Source: Bacteroidales bacterium (GTDB lineage: Bacteria > Bacteroidota > Bacteroidia > Bacteroidales > F082). Taken from it: DNA of 16,378 bases. The notes below the pieces were generated by a model. That model saw nothing but the letters and a program-made list of their open reading frames with translations, had not been told where the DNA came from and searched no databases. How positions within the stretch are numbered: the first letter of the stretch is position 1; the number at the start of each line of letters is the position of its first letter. The DNA lies in NCBI GenBank assembly GCA_029933565.1, contig JAOZNY010000024.1, positions 4,619 through 20,996 on the forward strand. The letters are read 5' to 3'. Both the position numbers and the translations under genes were made by a program. This document shows positions 1 through 7,067 of this stretch, piece by piece.

Positions 1-178
1 TTGGCAAGTCTTCAGGGGTCGATATAATTAAAATTTCACGAATTCCAGCCATCATTAGAATTGACAGTGGATAGTAAATCATTGGTTTGTCGTAGATGGG
101 CATCAATTGCTTGCTAACTGCCCTTGTTAGTGGATGAAGTCGTGTTCCTGCACCACCTGCCAGTATAATTCCTTTCAT
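1..178 (-). CDS. rmlA: Glucose-1-phosphate thymidylyltransferase, N-terminal part (cut by window edge)
   Basis: The first 59 codons are visible, starting at the ATG complement of 176-178. The translation begins MKGIILAGGAGTRLHPLT and continues with SKQLMPIYDKPMIYYPL. This is the nucleotide-binding GGxGTRL loop and the following KQL.P..DKPM segment of RmlA/RfbA-type sugar nucleotidyltransferases. These enzymes make dTDP-glucose from dTTP and glucose-1-phosphate, the first step toward dTDP-L-rhamnose and related cell-surface sugars; they act in the cytoplasm. The gene runs off the left edge, so the sugar-binding and C-terminal regions cannot be checked and another nucleotidyltransferase of the same fold is possible. 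It lies 92 bases downstream of the RND exporter gene on the same strand. No promoter is obvious between them, so read-through from the exporter gene is plausible. Confidence 0.88.
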   Translation of the reverse strand, partial: MKGIILAGGAGTRLHPLTRAVSKQLMPIYDKPMIYYPLSILMMAGIREILIISTPEDLP

Positions 179-270
179 GTATCTATATTTTTATTTTCAA
201 TGGTCACATGGAACTCACCAATTTCATCCCCTTGATGAGAGAACAATTTATCATGGCTCGTTTCATTTAT
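175..270 (-). other. In-frame open extension after the exporter stop codon, ending on the rmlA start
   Basis: Past the TAA stop of the RND gene (complement of 271-273) the same frame stays open for 31 codons, to a TGA at complement 175-177 that overlaps the rmlA ATG. The peptide (INETSHDKLFSHQGDEIGEF, then HVTIENKNIDT) has mixed, protein-like composition, but the frame has no ATG. It could be a former C-terminal extension, a remnant of another gene, or chance; I cannot assign it. Confidence 0.2.
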
Positions 271-2694
271 TTATAGTTTTTTATATTTTGTTTTATTCCT
301 TTCTTCCTTTTTTAATTCTTCTCCAATAACTTTATCAATATCCAAATGGTCTTCTTCGTCAAATACCTCTAATGATGATTCCTTAAACGATTTTGTTATA
401 AGTTTTTTGTCGAGAGAAAGTAGGAGTGATGGCAGTACAAATATATTTGAGAACAGTGCAATAAATAAGGTAAATGAAACCAGATACCCAAGAGCTTCAG
501 TTCCTCCAAATGAGGATAGAGTAAAAATTGAAAACCCAAAGAAAAGAACAATAGCTGAATAAATCATGCTATAGCCAGTTTCGCTAAGTGCAGCCAAAAC
601 CGACTCTTTTATTCTCCAGTTGTTGAGTTTAAGTTGCAATCGGTATCTCGACAGAAAATGTATTGTATTGTCGACACTAATACCAAGAGCAATACTAAAG
701 ATGAGTATAGTTGATGGTTTTATGGGGATATCAAAATAACCCATCATTCCTGCTGTTAATACTTGAGGAATTATGTTGGGGATAAGTGAGATCATAATCA
801 TCCTGAAAGAAGAGAAAATGAGGGCCATAAGAAGTGTAATTACTACTATGGCAAGCAAAAGCGAACTGAACAGATTTCTCACAAGGTAATTTGTCCCTTT
901 TAAAAATACAACACTTGTCCCTGTTAGTTGTACATCGTATTTGTCGGGAGGGAAAATGGCATTAATTTTTGGTTTAAGATCGCTCAATATTCTTTCAATA
1001 TCGTTGGTGCCAATATTGGCCATTTGTATTGAAATTCGTGTCTTACTAAGGTCTTCGTCAACAAAAGAGTTCATTATCGATTTGTCCTTACTTTCAAGGT
1101 TTGGAACATAGGATAAAATAAAATTCTTTTCCTGATTGTTTGGTAAGGAATACATTTCGGTTTTACCACGGTAAAATGCCTGTTTGGCTGATTTGATAAC
1201 TTCAACAATGGAAACTGGAAGTGAAAATTCAGGGTAGGTTGCAAGTGTATCCTGTAATTGTTCGAGTTTTTTGATAGTTGACATTCTGAGAATACCTTTT
1301 TTCTTCCTTGTGTCAACAGTAATTTCCAAAGGCATTACCCCATTAAAATTCTGTTCAAGGAAGATCATGTCTTTGTAAAGTTTGTCTTTCTTCGAAATAT
1401 CATCTACTATATTTCCGGTAGTCTTTAACATGGTAATACCAATAATTCCACCGATAAAAGCAATAATTGTAATTGTGTAAATTAACTTTCTTTTTGTTTG
1501 AACAATGATTGCTACCTTTTCTAAAACCTTACTTATTAAACTTTTATCAAGATGCTTAAGATGCTTGCTTTTTGGAGTTGGAAAGAAACTAAAAAGAATT
1601 GGCATCAGCAATAGCGATAATAAGTAGGTTATCAAAATATTTAAAGATGCAATAATTCCAAATTCAACCAAAAGTTCGTTGCTGGTAATTATAAATGCTG
1701 CAAAACCAACCGCTGTTGTTGCGTTAGTGAGAAGATTGGCATTTCCTATTCTGGAAATCATGCGCGACAATGCCTTTACCTTATTGCCATGTTCACGGTA
1801 TTCGCTTAAGTATTTGTTTAAAAGGAATATGGAATTTTCTACCCCAATTACAATTAACAGAGGAGGCAATATGCCTGTTAAGATAGTAATTTTATAGCCG
1901 AAAAGAGCAGTAGTTCCCAACACCCAAATTACTGCAATTATTACCACAAGCATCGAAAATACAACAGCTCGTACCGATTTGAATAAAACAAATAAAAGGA
2001 ATGAAGTTATTGCAAGGCTTAGTAAAACAAATAGCAATAATTCATCTTGTATCTTTTTTGAAGTAACTGTTCTTATGTAGGGCAGGCCCGAGTATTTTAT
2101 ATCAATATTATACTTTTCGCCATAAACATCTATTTCTTCTTTTATCCCTTTGATTAATGGAATTCTCTTTTTGGAATTGAGTACTTTCTTATCAAGGGTA
2201 ATCATCATTAAGGTTACCTCGGTCTCAGGATTAAAAAGCCTGCCAACATAAAGAGGTAAACCATAAATGATATGCTTTAACGAATCAACTTCTGACTGCG
2301 TTTGGGGTAGTTGAGAAATTATTGGTGAGAAATTGAATTTCTTTTTATCATCATTTCTAATAAGCCTATACATGCGTGCAGTAGAAATAACTTCTTCAAC
2401 ACCATGTATTTCATTAACGCTATTGCTTAATTCATACCAGTCGCGGTAATGCTCAAGCGAATAAAGATCTGGATCCTGAACAGCAACGAAAATAACGCTT
2501 CCATCCTGACCAAATTCTTCTTTGAATTTTTCGTATTCTACATTTATGGAGTCGGACTTTGGCAGCATTCTGGCCATTTCATACGACATCTTAACTCCTG
2601 AACCTAGATAAGCCATAATCGCTGTTAAAAGACCGATTATTACTAGAATGCTTATGCGGTTTCTGAGTATTACCCTAACTATAAACTGCCACAT
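271..2694 (-). CDS. RND/MMPL-superfamily exporter (Patched-like permease), 807 residues
   Basis: This is an inner-membrane protein with the duplicated RND architecture. One N-terminal membrane helix (about residues 12-31) precedes a periplasmic domain (about 35-215) and a five-helix bundle (about 218-372). The second half repeats this: a helix at about 403-423, a periplasmic domain to about 605, and a bundle at about 608-762. The central helices carry acidic residues typical of proton-driven family members: GVENSIFLLNKY at 284-295 and GISVDNTIHFLSRY at 671-684, with E286 and D675 as candidate proton-relay residues. The cytoplasmic C-terminal tail is highly charged. At about 800 residues without large docking insertions, it resembles MMPL/hopanoid-exporter-like proteins more than tripartite drug pumps, so lipid or lipid-linked cargo is possible; the substrate cannot be read from sequence. 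It starts at the ATG complement of 2692-2694. It lies 166 bases downstream of pfk and upstream of rmlA on the same strand. Confidence 0.88.
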   Translation of the reverse strand: MWQFIVRVILRNRISILVIIGLLTAIMAYLGSGVKMSYEMARMLPKSDSINVEYEKFKEEFGQDGSVIFVAVQDPDLYSLEHYRDWYELSNSVNEIHGVEEVISTARMYRLIRNDDKKKFNFSPIISQLPQTQSEVDSLKHIIYGLPLYVGRLFNPETEVTLMMITLDKKVLNSKKRIPLIKGIKEEIDVYGEKYNIDIKYSGLPYIRTVTSKKIQDELLLFVLLSLAITSFLLFVLFKSVRAVVFSMLVVIIAVIWVLGTTALFGYKITILTGILPPLLIVIGVENSIFLLNKYLSEYREHGNKVKALSRMISRIGNANLLTNATTAVGFAAFIITSNELLVEFGIIASLNILITYLLSLLLMPILFSFFPTPKSKHLKHLDKSLISKVLEKVAIIVQTKRKLIYTITIIAFIGGIIGITMLKTTGNIVDDISKKDKLYKDMIFLEQNFNGVMPLEITVDTRKKKGILRMSTIKKLEQLQDTLATYPEFSLPVSIVEVIKSAKQAFYRGKTEMYSLPNNQEKNFILSYVPNLESKDKSIMNSFVDEDLSKTRISIQMANIGTNDIERILSDLKPKINAIFPPDKYDVQLTGTSVVFLKGTNYLVRNLFSSLLLAIVVITLLMALIFSSFRMIMISLIPNIIPQVLTAGMMGYFDIPIKPSTILIFSIALGISVDNTIHFLSRYRLQLKLNNWRIKESVLAALSETGYSMIYSAIVLFFGFSIFTLSSFGGTEALGYLVSFTLFIALFSNIFVLPSLLLSLDKKLITKSFKESSLEVFDEEDHLDIDKVIGEELKKEERNKTKYKKL

Positions 2695-2860
2695 TTGTAT
2701 TTGTAAATTTGTAAATATTATCTATATTATTCTTCTTTAGAAAACCACAAACAATTTAGGCTAACAGCCATCTTTTACTGTGTTGTAATTTGCGAAAATA
2801 AGATATGTTTTTTTAAAGTAAAAGAAAAAGTGCTATTTATTGATATTCAACACCTAAATA

Positions 2861-4078
2861 CTACCATTTAAGAATTTCCCTGAAATCATATTCCTTGGGG
2901 TTTGATAAGTATTCTTTTGCCTCTTCGTAGTCTCCCGGCTCAATATATTGCAGACCATATTCAAATATTAGTTTTTGCTTCTCGCCCTCAATATTTACCA
3001 GTCGTGGTTTAATTTTTCCGTTCTCATCTTCTACATCCTCAAGGTAAAGAGGCTTAACAACACCATTATTATCGGTAGTAACCATACAGCCTGTCCTGCC
3101 TTCATCGTAGAGTTTTTTAACTCCATAACCCAAAAGTCCACAGTACAGTTGATCGAAGGCCGTTGGAGTAACACACCTCAATTCGTATCCCAATTCTACC
3201 GGACGGCTTTTTACTTTTATGTTAAGTTCTTTTAGTTTTTGCTGAAGCAAAATATTAAAAATATGTGCTTTGCTGACATTTCCTAATTCCGGATGACCAT
3301 GATCGTCGTAGGTAAATGTAATTCCTGAACCAATAATTTCCTCATCATCCATAAAATGGAAAACACCCTCGCTAACAATTGCCAGACCGTAGTCGATGCC
3401 CCTTATCTTACGTTTAACAATTGACGAAATAATAAGTTTTGTGATTTTCTCGAAACTAACTTTAGTCTTATTGAACATTTCAGGGATAATAATCATTGGA
3501 AAATGACTGGCAGCCCCAATGCCAAAAGCAAGGTGTCCTGCCTCACGACCCATTGCCGCAACCACAAACCAGTTGCCGCTTGTTCGCGCATCTTCGTAAA
3601 CAGTTTGCGAAATTCTAACACCTTCCTGTTTTGCCGATTGGTAACCAAAAGTTGGAGTCCCTTCAGGCAATGGAAGGTCGTTGTCAATGGTTTTTGGAAC
3701 ATGTATATTTTGAATACTTACATCGTTTTCTCTTAAAAATTTTGAAACTCTGTTTGCTGTCGATGCTGTGTCGTCACCACCAATGGTTACTAAAAGTTGT
3801 ACATTGTTGTCAAGAAAAAATTTAGTTGTAAACTCTTCATCTTTTGGTTTATGCCTGCTCATCTGTAATGCAGAACCTCCTTGATTGTGTATCGAATCGG
3901 CAAATTTAAAGTCAATGTCAACTACATCAGGATCTTCAGCAAATAGCCCTTTATATCCTTCATTCACACCCAGTACTTTAAAACCTGATTTTAGAAAAAC
4001 TAAAGCAACTGAACTTATTACTGAATTTATCCCCGGTGCCGGTCCTCCTCCACATATTATTGCAACTGATTCCTTCAT
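2861..4078 (-). CDS. pfkA: 6-phosphofructokinase, probably pyrophosphate-dependent
   Basis: Phosphorylates fructose-6-phosphate to fructose-1,6-bisphosphate in the cytoplasm. The chosen start is the ATG at complement 4076-4078, giving 405 residues beginning MKESVAIICGGGPAPGIN. A longer frame opens at a TTG (complement 4103-4105), but that TTG lies inside a TAnnTTTG promoter element, so the extension is probably untranscribed. In numbering from the ATG, the loop GGDD (100-103) has Asp where ATP-dependent enzymes have Gly. PKTIDND (128-134) has the Lys seen in pyrophosphate-type enzymes instead of the Gly of GTIDND. MGREAGHLA (176-184) and PEM (199-201) complete the active site. By established PFK family rules, the GGDD/PKTIDND pair predicts PPi as phosphoryl donor and a reversible reaction; this is inference, not measurement. 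The length suits the short PPi/ATP group II/III enzymes. It is divergent from the subtilase gene and may read into the RND gene. Confidence 0.9.
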   Translation of the reverse strand: MKESVAIICGGGPAPGINSVISSVALVFLKSGFKVLGVNEGYKGLFAEDPDVVDIDFKFADSIHNQGGSALQMSRHKPKDEEFTTKFFLDNNVQLLVTIGGDDTASTANRVSKFLRENDVSIQNIHVPKTIDNDLPLPEGTPTFGYQSAKQEGVRISQTVYEDARTSGNWFVVAAMGREAGHLAFGIGAASHFPMIIIPEMFNKTKVSFEKITKLIISSIVKRKIRGIDYGLAIVSEGVFHFMDDEEIIGSGITFTYDDHGHPELGNVSKAHIFNILLQQKLKELNIKVKSRPVELGYELRCVTPTAFDQLYCGLLGYGVKKLYDEGRTGCMVTTDNNGVVKPLYLEDVEDENGKIKPRLVNIEGEKQKLIFEYGLQYIEPGDYEEAKEYLSNPKEYDFREILKW

Positions 4079-4102
4079 TTTTTTGTCTTTATTATTTGTC
4101 GG

Positions 4103-4110
4103 CAAATATA
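4103..4110 (-). promoter_or_regulatory. -7 promoter element TATATTTG of pfk
   Basis: The minus strand reads TATATTTG, a full match to the Bacteroidota -7 consensus TAnnTTTG. With initiation a few bases downstream (about 4098) the leader to the ATG at 4078 would be about 20 bases. No good -33 TTTG was found 19-21 bases upstream, so this rests on one element and its position. Confidence 0.5.
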
Positions 4111-4184
4111 ATAAATGAGAAATGGAAATGTCCTTTAAAAAGTGAATTTTATTGTAAGGTAAACCTATTTTAAACGTCTTAGAA

Positions 4185-4226
4185 TTTATAATCTCATTGT
4201 GGATGTTTTTGTTTCGAGATTATAAA
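4185..4226. promoter_or_regulatory. Perfect 11-bp inverted repeat upstream of the subtilase gene; operator candidate
   Basis: TTTATAATCTC (4185-4195) and GAGATTATAAA (4216-4226) are exact reverse complements separated by 20 bases, about 31 bp (three helical turns) centre to centre. The right arm ends 11 bases before the -7 element at 4238, so it covers the expected -33 region of the subtilase promoter. The spacing suits a dimeric or tetrameric regulator. A large-loop RNA hairpin is an alternative, but no U-tract follows, so a terminator is unlikely. Confidence 0.4.
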
Positions 4227-4237
4227 GTAATAATGGT

Positions 4238-4245
4238 TAATTTTG
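4238..4245 (+). promoter_or_regulatory. -7 promoter element TAATTTTG of the subtilase gene
   Basis: TAATTTTG fits TAnnTTTG and lies 37 bases before the ATG at 4283, implying a leader of about 30 bases. TTTG at 4208-4211 is 26 bases upstream, wider than the usual 19-21, so the -33 element is not convincing. Confidence 0.45.
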
Positions 4246-4282
4246 TTGACAGAATAATAGAAAAATTTAAGAACAATTAAAT

Positions 4283-7009
4283 ATGAAAAAAAAACTTACT
4301 AAATTTTTATTAATTATCGCCTTAATGGCAGGAATTCAATTAGTTGCACAAAACGTAACTAATGTAGAAGCCTTGACAGAACTTTCGAACCAGTTTAAAT
4401 CGGAATGGGATATTGCCCATGAAAAGGTAATGATTTACGCTCAGGAAAACAATATGGAAGTATGGCAAGAAACAGAGGATGGCCGTGTAATTGAACTTGT
4501 AGATGTTCGCGATGGTAAACCAATATTTTTTGTTACAGATAATCTTGGTGCTTCAAAAACAACAAGAGTTAGTGAACTTTGGGTTGGTGGAAGCACAGGT
4601 TTAGATTATACAGGCGAAGGTTATTTTCAGTTGGGAGAATGGGACGCAGGACACGTGAGAAAATCGCATCAGGAGTTTATGGATGATGGTATTTCAAGAG
4701 CCTATAACCAAGATGGAAATTACTCAACTCATTACCACGCAACCCATGTAGCAGGTACTATGATTGCAGCAGGTGTTGTTGGCGATGCCAAAGGAGCACT
4801 TTATGGTGGAAATTTAAAATATTGGCAATGGTCGGCTGATGACGCAGAAATGGCAGCAGCAGCGGCAAACGGACTTGAGGTTTCTAATCATTCTTATGGA
4901 TTTATCAGGGGATGGAATCATGACAATGGTAATTGGACCTGGCATGGTAATTCAAATGTTGACCCCAATGAAGATTATAAATTTGGTTTTTACGATAATG
5001 ATGCAAAAGCCTGGGATCAGATTGCATGGAATGCCCCCAACTATCTTATTGTTAAATCAGCTGGAAATGACAGAGGAGACGGACCATCGAATGGCGAACA
5101 TGAAAATGATGGTGGTGATGATGGCTACGATTGTATTGGAACAAGAGGAGTAGCTAAGAATATTATGACAGTTGGTGCTGTTAACGAGGTTTTGGAATAC
5201 GAAGGTCCAAATAGTGTTAACATGAGTAGTTTTTCCTGCTGGGGTCCTGCTGATGATGGACGTATAAAACCTGATATTGTTGGTAAAGGTGTGGGTGTTT
5301 ATTCAACCATGGATGGAAGTGATTCAGATTATGGATCTAGCAACGGAACCTCAATGTCGGCACCAAATGTGTCTGGTTCATTGGCAATGTTGCAATTTCA
5401 TTATCAAGAAACTCATAATGATATACCAATGCTGGCTGCTACTCTAAAGGGGCTTGCATTGCACACCACTGATGAAGCAGGTGATTATCCGGGACCTGAC
5501 TATATGTTTGGATGGGGTTTGATGAATTCGAAACGTGCGGCTCAAGTAATTTCTGATGATGTTGGTCAGAATGTAATTGATGAACTTGAACTTACTACAG
5601 GAAACCAGTATTCAAGGGAAGTTTATGTTCCTGCTGGAACTGATTTTAAAGTAACAATTTGCTGGACTGATGTTCCGGGTACACCGGCAGCTCCACAACT
5701 TGACCCGAATGATCCAATGCTTGTAAATGATTTGGATTTGACGATAGAAGACGAAGGAAAGAATAATTATTATCCTTGGCAACTAGATCGCGATGACCCT
5801 TCGGCAGCAGCCACAAACTGGGCAAAAAACTTTGTTGACAATGTTGAAAAAGTAGAAATTGATAATGCCGATGGTGGAAACTATACGATTATTGTTGACT
5901 ATGATGGATCACTTGCAGGTGGTAGTCAGGCATTTTCAATAATTATTAGTGGCATAGAGGATTATACAGTTGCACCAGAGTGTAGCAGCGACCTTGAAAG
6001 TCCAGTTGATGGTGGAACCGATGCATTCTTAAATCATATTGTAACATGGGCACCTGCGCTCTTTGCAAGTGGTTACAATGTTTATTTTGGTACTGATGGT
6101 GGAGGAACAACTACACCAACCAATGTGTACAATGGGGAACATATTGTGAATAATAGTTTCTCGTATTTCATGAATAGAAGCACAACTTATTATTTACAAG
6201 TTATTCCTACCAATAATCATGGAACAGCAAGTGGTTGTGACGATATTTGGTCGTTTACAACTATGGGTGGTATTTCAGTTTTTCCATATGAGCAAGGTGT
6301 TGAGGAAGTTTCTAAGCCAGATATACCAGAGTTTTGGCAAACCTACAATTACTCCGATCAAAAATGGCTGAGTACTAACTTGATTTCGCATACAGGAAAT
6401 ATGGCAATGTCATGTTATTACGACAATGGTCTTGTGGAGTTTGAATACGACAACTGGTTTGTTTCACCACCTTTTATTGTTGTTGATGGAAATGAATATA
6501 ATGCTACCTTCTTTTATAAAGGTTTTATCCCGGGCCATAGCGAGAGCATGAGTGTTTACTGGGGGTATTCACCAAATGTTGAAGATCTTACAAATTTGAT
6601 CCTTGAAGATGATGATATGACTCAGGCTGATTGGGCCGAAGGTGAGGGCTTAATTATTCCTAATGCCGATACACTTATTTTCCTTGGTTTTCATTTGACA
6701 AGCCCTGTTGGATATGGTGCCTTTTTGGATGATATTAAATTGGAAGACTGGGGTGTAGTTGGAATTGGAGATGAAATAGAAAAATCTGAACCAAAGATTT
6801 ATGCCTCAGCAAAAAGTATAATTGTTAAAACAGATGAAAATTGGGATAATGCCCAAATAGAAGTTGTTAGTTTAGTTGGACAAAAGATAATTTCAATTGA
6901 ACATAATCAATATTCAAAATTAGATATGAATTCCTATGGATCAGGAGTTTATCTTGTAAGAATTTACAAAGGTAGCGAGAACATTACAAGAAAAGTAATT
7001 GTTAGGTAA
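4283..7009 (+). CDS. Secreted S8 subtilisin-like serine protease with T9SS C-terminal sorting domain
   Basis: This 908-residue multidomain exoenzyme starts with a signal peptide (MKKKLTKFLLIIALMAGIQL, likely cut after VAQ at 23). The peptidase domain spans about 95-425. The catalytic triad is visible: D121 in GEWDAGHV, H152 in HATHVAG (the usual second Gly is Ala) and S357 in NGTSMSAP, with oxyanion-hole N262 in KSAGND. A beta-rich domain (about 430-557) containing VNDLDLTI resembles the C-terminal jelly roll of KP-43-type subtilases. A fibronectin-III-like segment follows (about 565-662), then a second jelly-roll or cleaved-adhesin-like domain (about 665-822). The last 70 or so residues, with VVSLVGQKI and GSGVYLVRIYKG and ending KVIVR, form a type A T9SS sorting domain. 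The protein should therefore be exported by Sec, moved across the outer membrane by T9SS, and released or surface-anchored. It stands alone with its own promoter and a terminator after the stop. Its substrate is unknown. Confidence 0.93.
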   Translation: MKKKLTKFLLIIALMAGIQLVAQNVTNVEALTELSNQFKSEWDIAHEKVMIYAQENNMEVWQETEDGRVIELVDVRDGKPIFFVTDNLGASKTTRVSELWVGGSTGLDYTGEGYFQLGEWDAGHVRKSHQEFMDDGISRAYNQDGNYSTHYHATHVAGTMIAAGVVGDAKGALYGGNLKYWQWSADDAEMAAAAANGLEVSNHSYGFIRGWNHDNGNWTWHGNSNVDPNEDYKFGFYDNDAKAWDQIAWNAPNYLIVKSAGNDRGDGPSNGEHENDGGDDGYDCIGTRGVAKNIMTVGAVNEVLEYEGPNSVNMSSFSCWGPADDGRIKPDIVGKGVGVYSTMDGSDSDYGSSNGTSMSAPNVSGSLAMLQFHYQETHNDIPMLAATLKGLALHTTDEAGDYPGPDYMFGWGLMNSKRAAQVISDDVGQNVIDELELTTGNQYSREVYVPAGTDFKVTICWTDVPGTPAAPQLDPNDPMLVNDLDLTIEDEGKNNYYPWQLDRDDPSAAATNWAKNFVDNVEKVEIDNADGGNYTIIVDYDGSLAGGSQAFSIIISGIEDYTVAPECSSDLESPVDGGTDAFLNHIVTWAPALFASGYNVYFGTDGGGTTTPTNVYNGEHIVNNSFSYFMNRSTTYYLQVIPTNNHGTASGCDDIWSFTTMGGISVFPYEQGVEEVSKPDIPEFWQTYNYSDQKWLSTNLISHTGNMAMSCYYDNGLVEFEYDNWFVSPPFIVVDGNEYNATFFYKGFIPGHSESMSVYWGYSPNVEDLTNLILEDDDMTQADWAEGEGLIIPNADTLIFLGFHLTSPVGYGAFLDDIKLEDWGVVGIGDEIEKSEPKIYASAKSIIVKTDENWDNAQIEVVSLVGQKIISIEHNQYSKLDMNSYGSGVYLVRIYKGSENITRKVIVR

Positions 7010-7027
7010 TATTATGTTATTTAACAG

Positions 7028-7067
7028 AAAACGCTCTGTTCCATTTATTTGGGGTAGAGCGTTTTTT
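7028..7067. terminator. Strong hairpin terminator between the subtilase and lysC genes
   Basis: Arms 7028-7042 (AAAACGCTCTGTTCC) and 7051-7065 (GGGGTAGAGCGTTTT) pair over 15 bp, including three G-U pairs on the plus-strand RNA, around the 8-base loop ATTTATTT. On the plus strand the stem runs into six T (7062-7067), a classic intrinsic terminator for the subtilase gene. On the minus strand the stem begins directly after the lysC stop codon (7066-7068) and is followed by TTTTCTG, so it may also end the fbp-lysC transcript, more weakly. Confidence 0.85.

Noticed and set aside
2704..2711. Plus-strand TAAATTTG upstream of the exporter gene
   Set aside because: It points away from the exporter and no plus-strand gene follows before 4283; such matches occur by chance in AT-rich DNA.
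2695..2860. Terminator or promoter between pfk and the exporter gene
   Set aside because: Only a 4-bp stem (GGCT/AGCC) and AT-rich sequence are visible, and no TAnnTTTG is found on the minus strand; nothing can be supported.
4839..5153. Plus-strand 104-codon frame inside the subtilase gene
   Set aside because: It overlaps the catalytic domain in another frame and has low-complexity composition with many Met residues.
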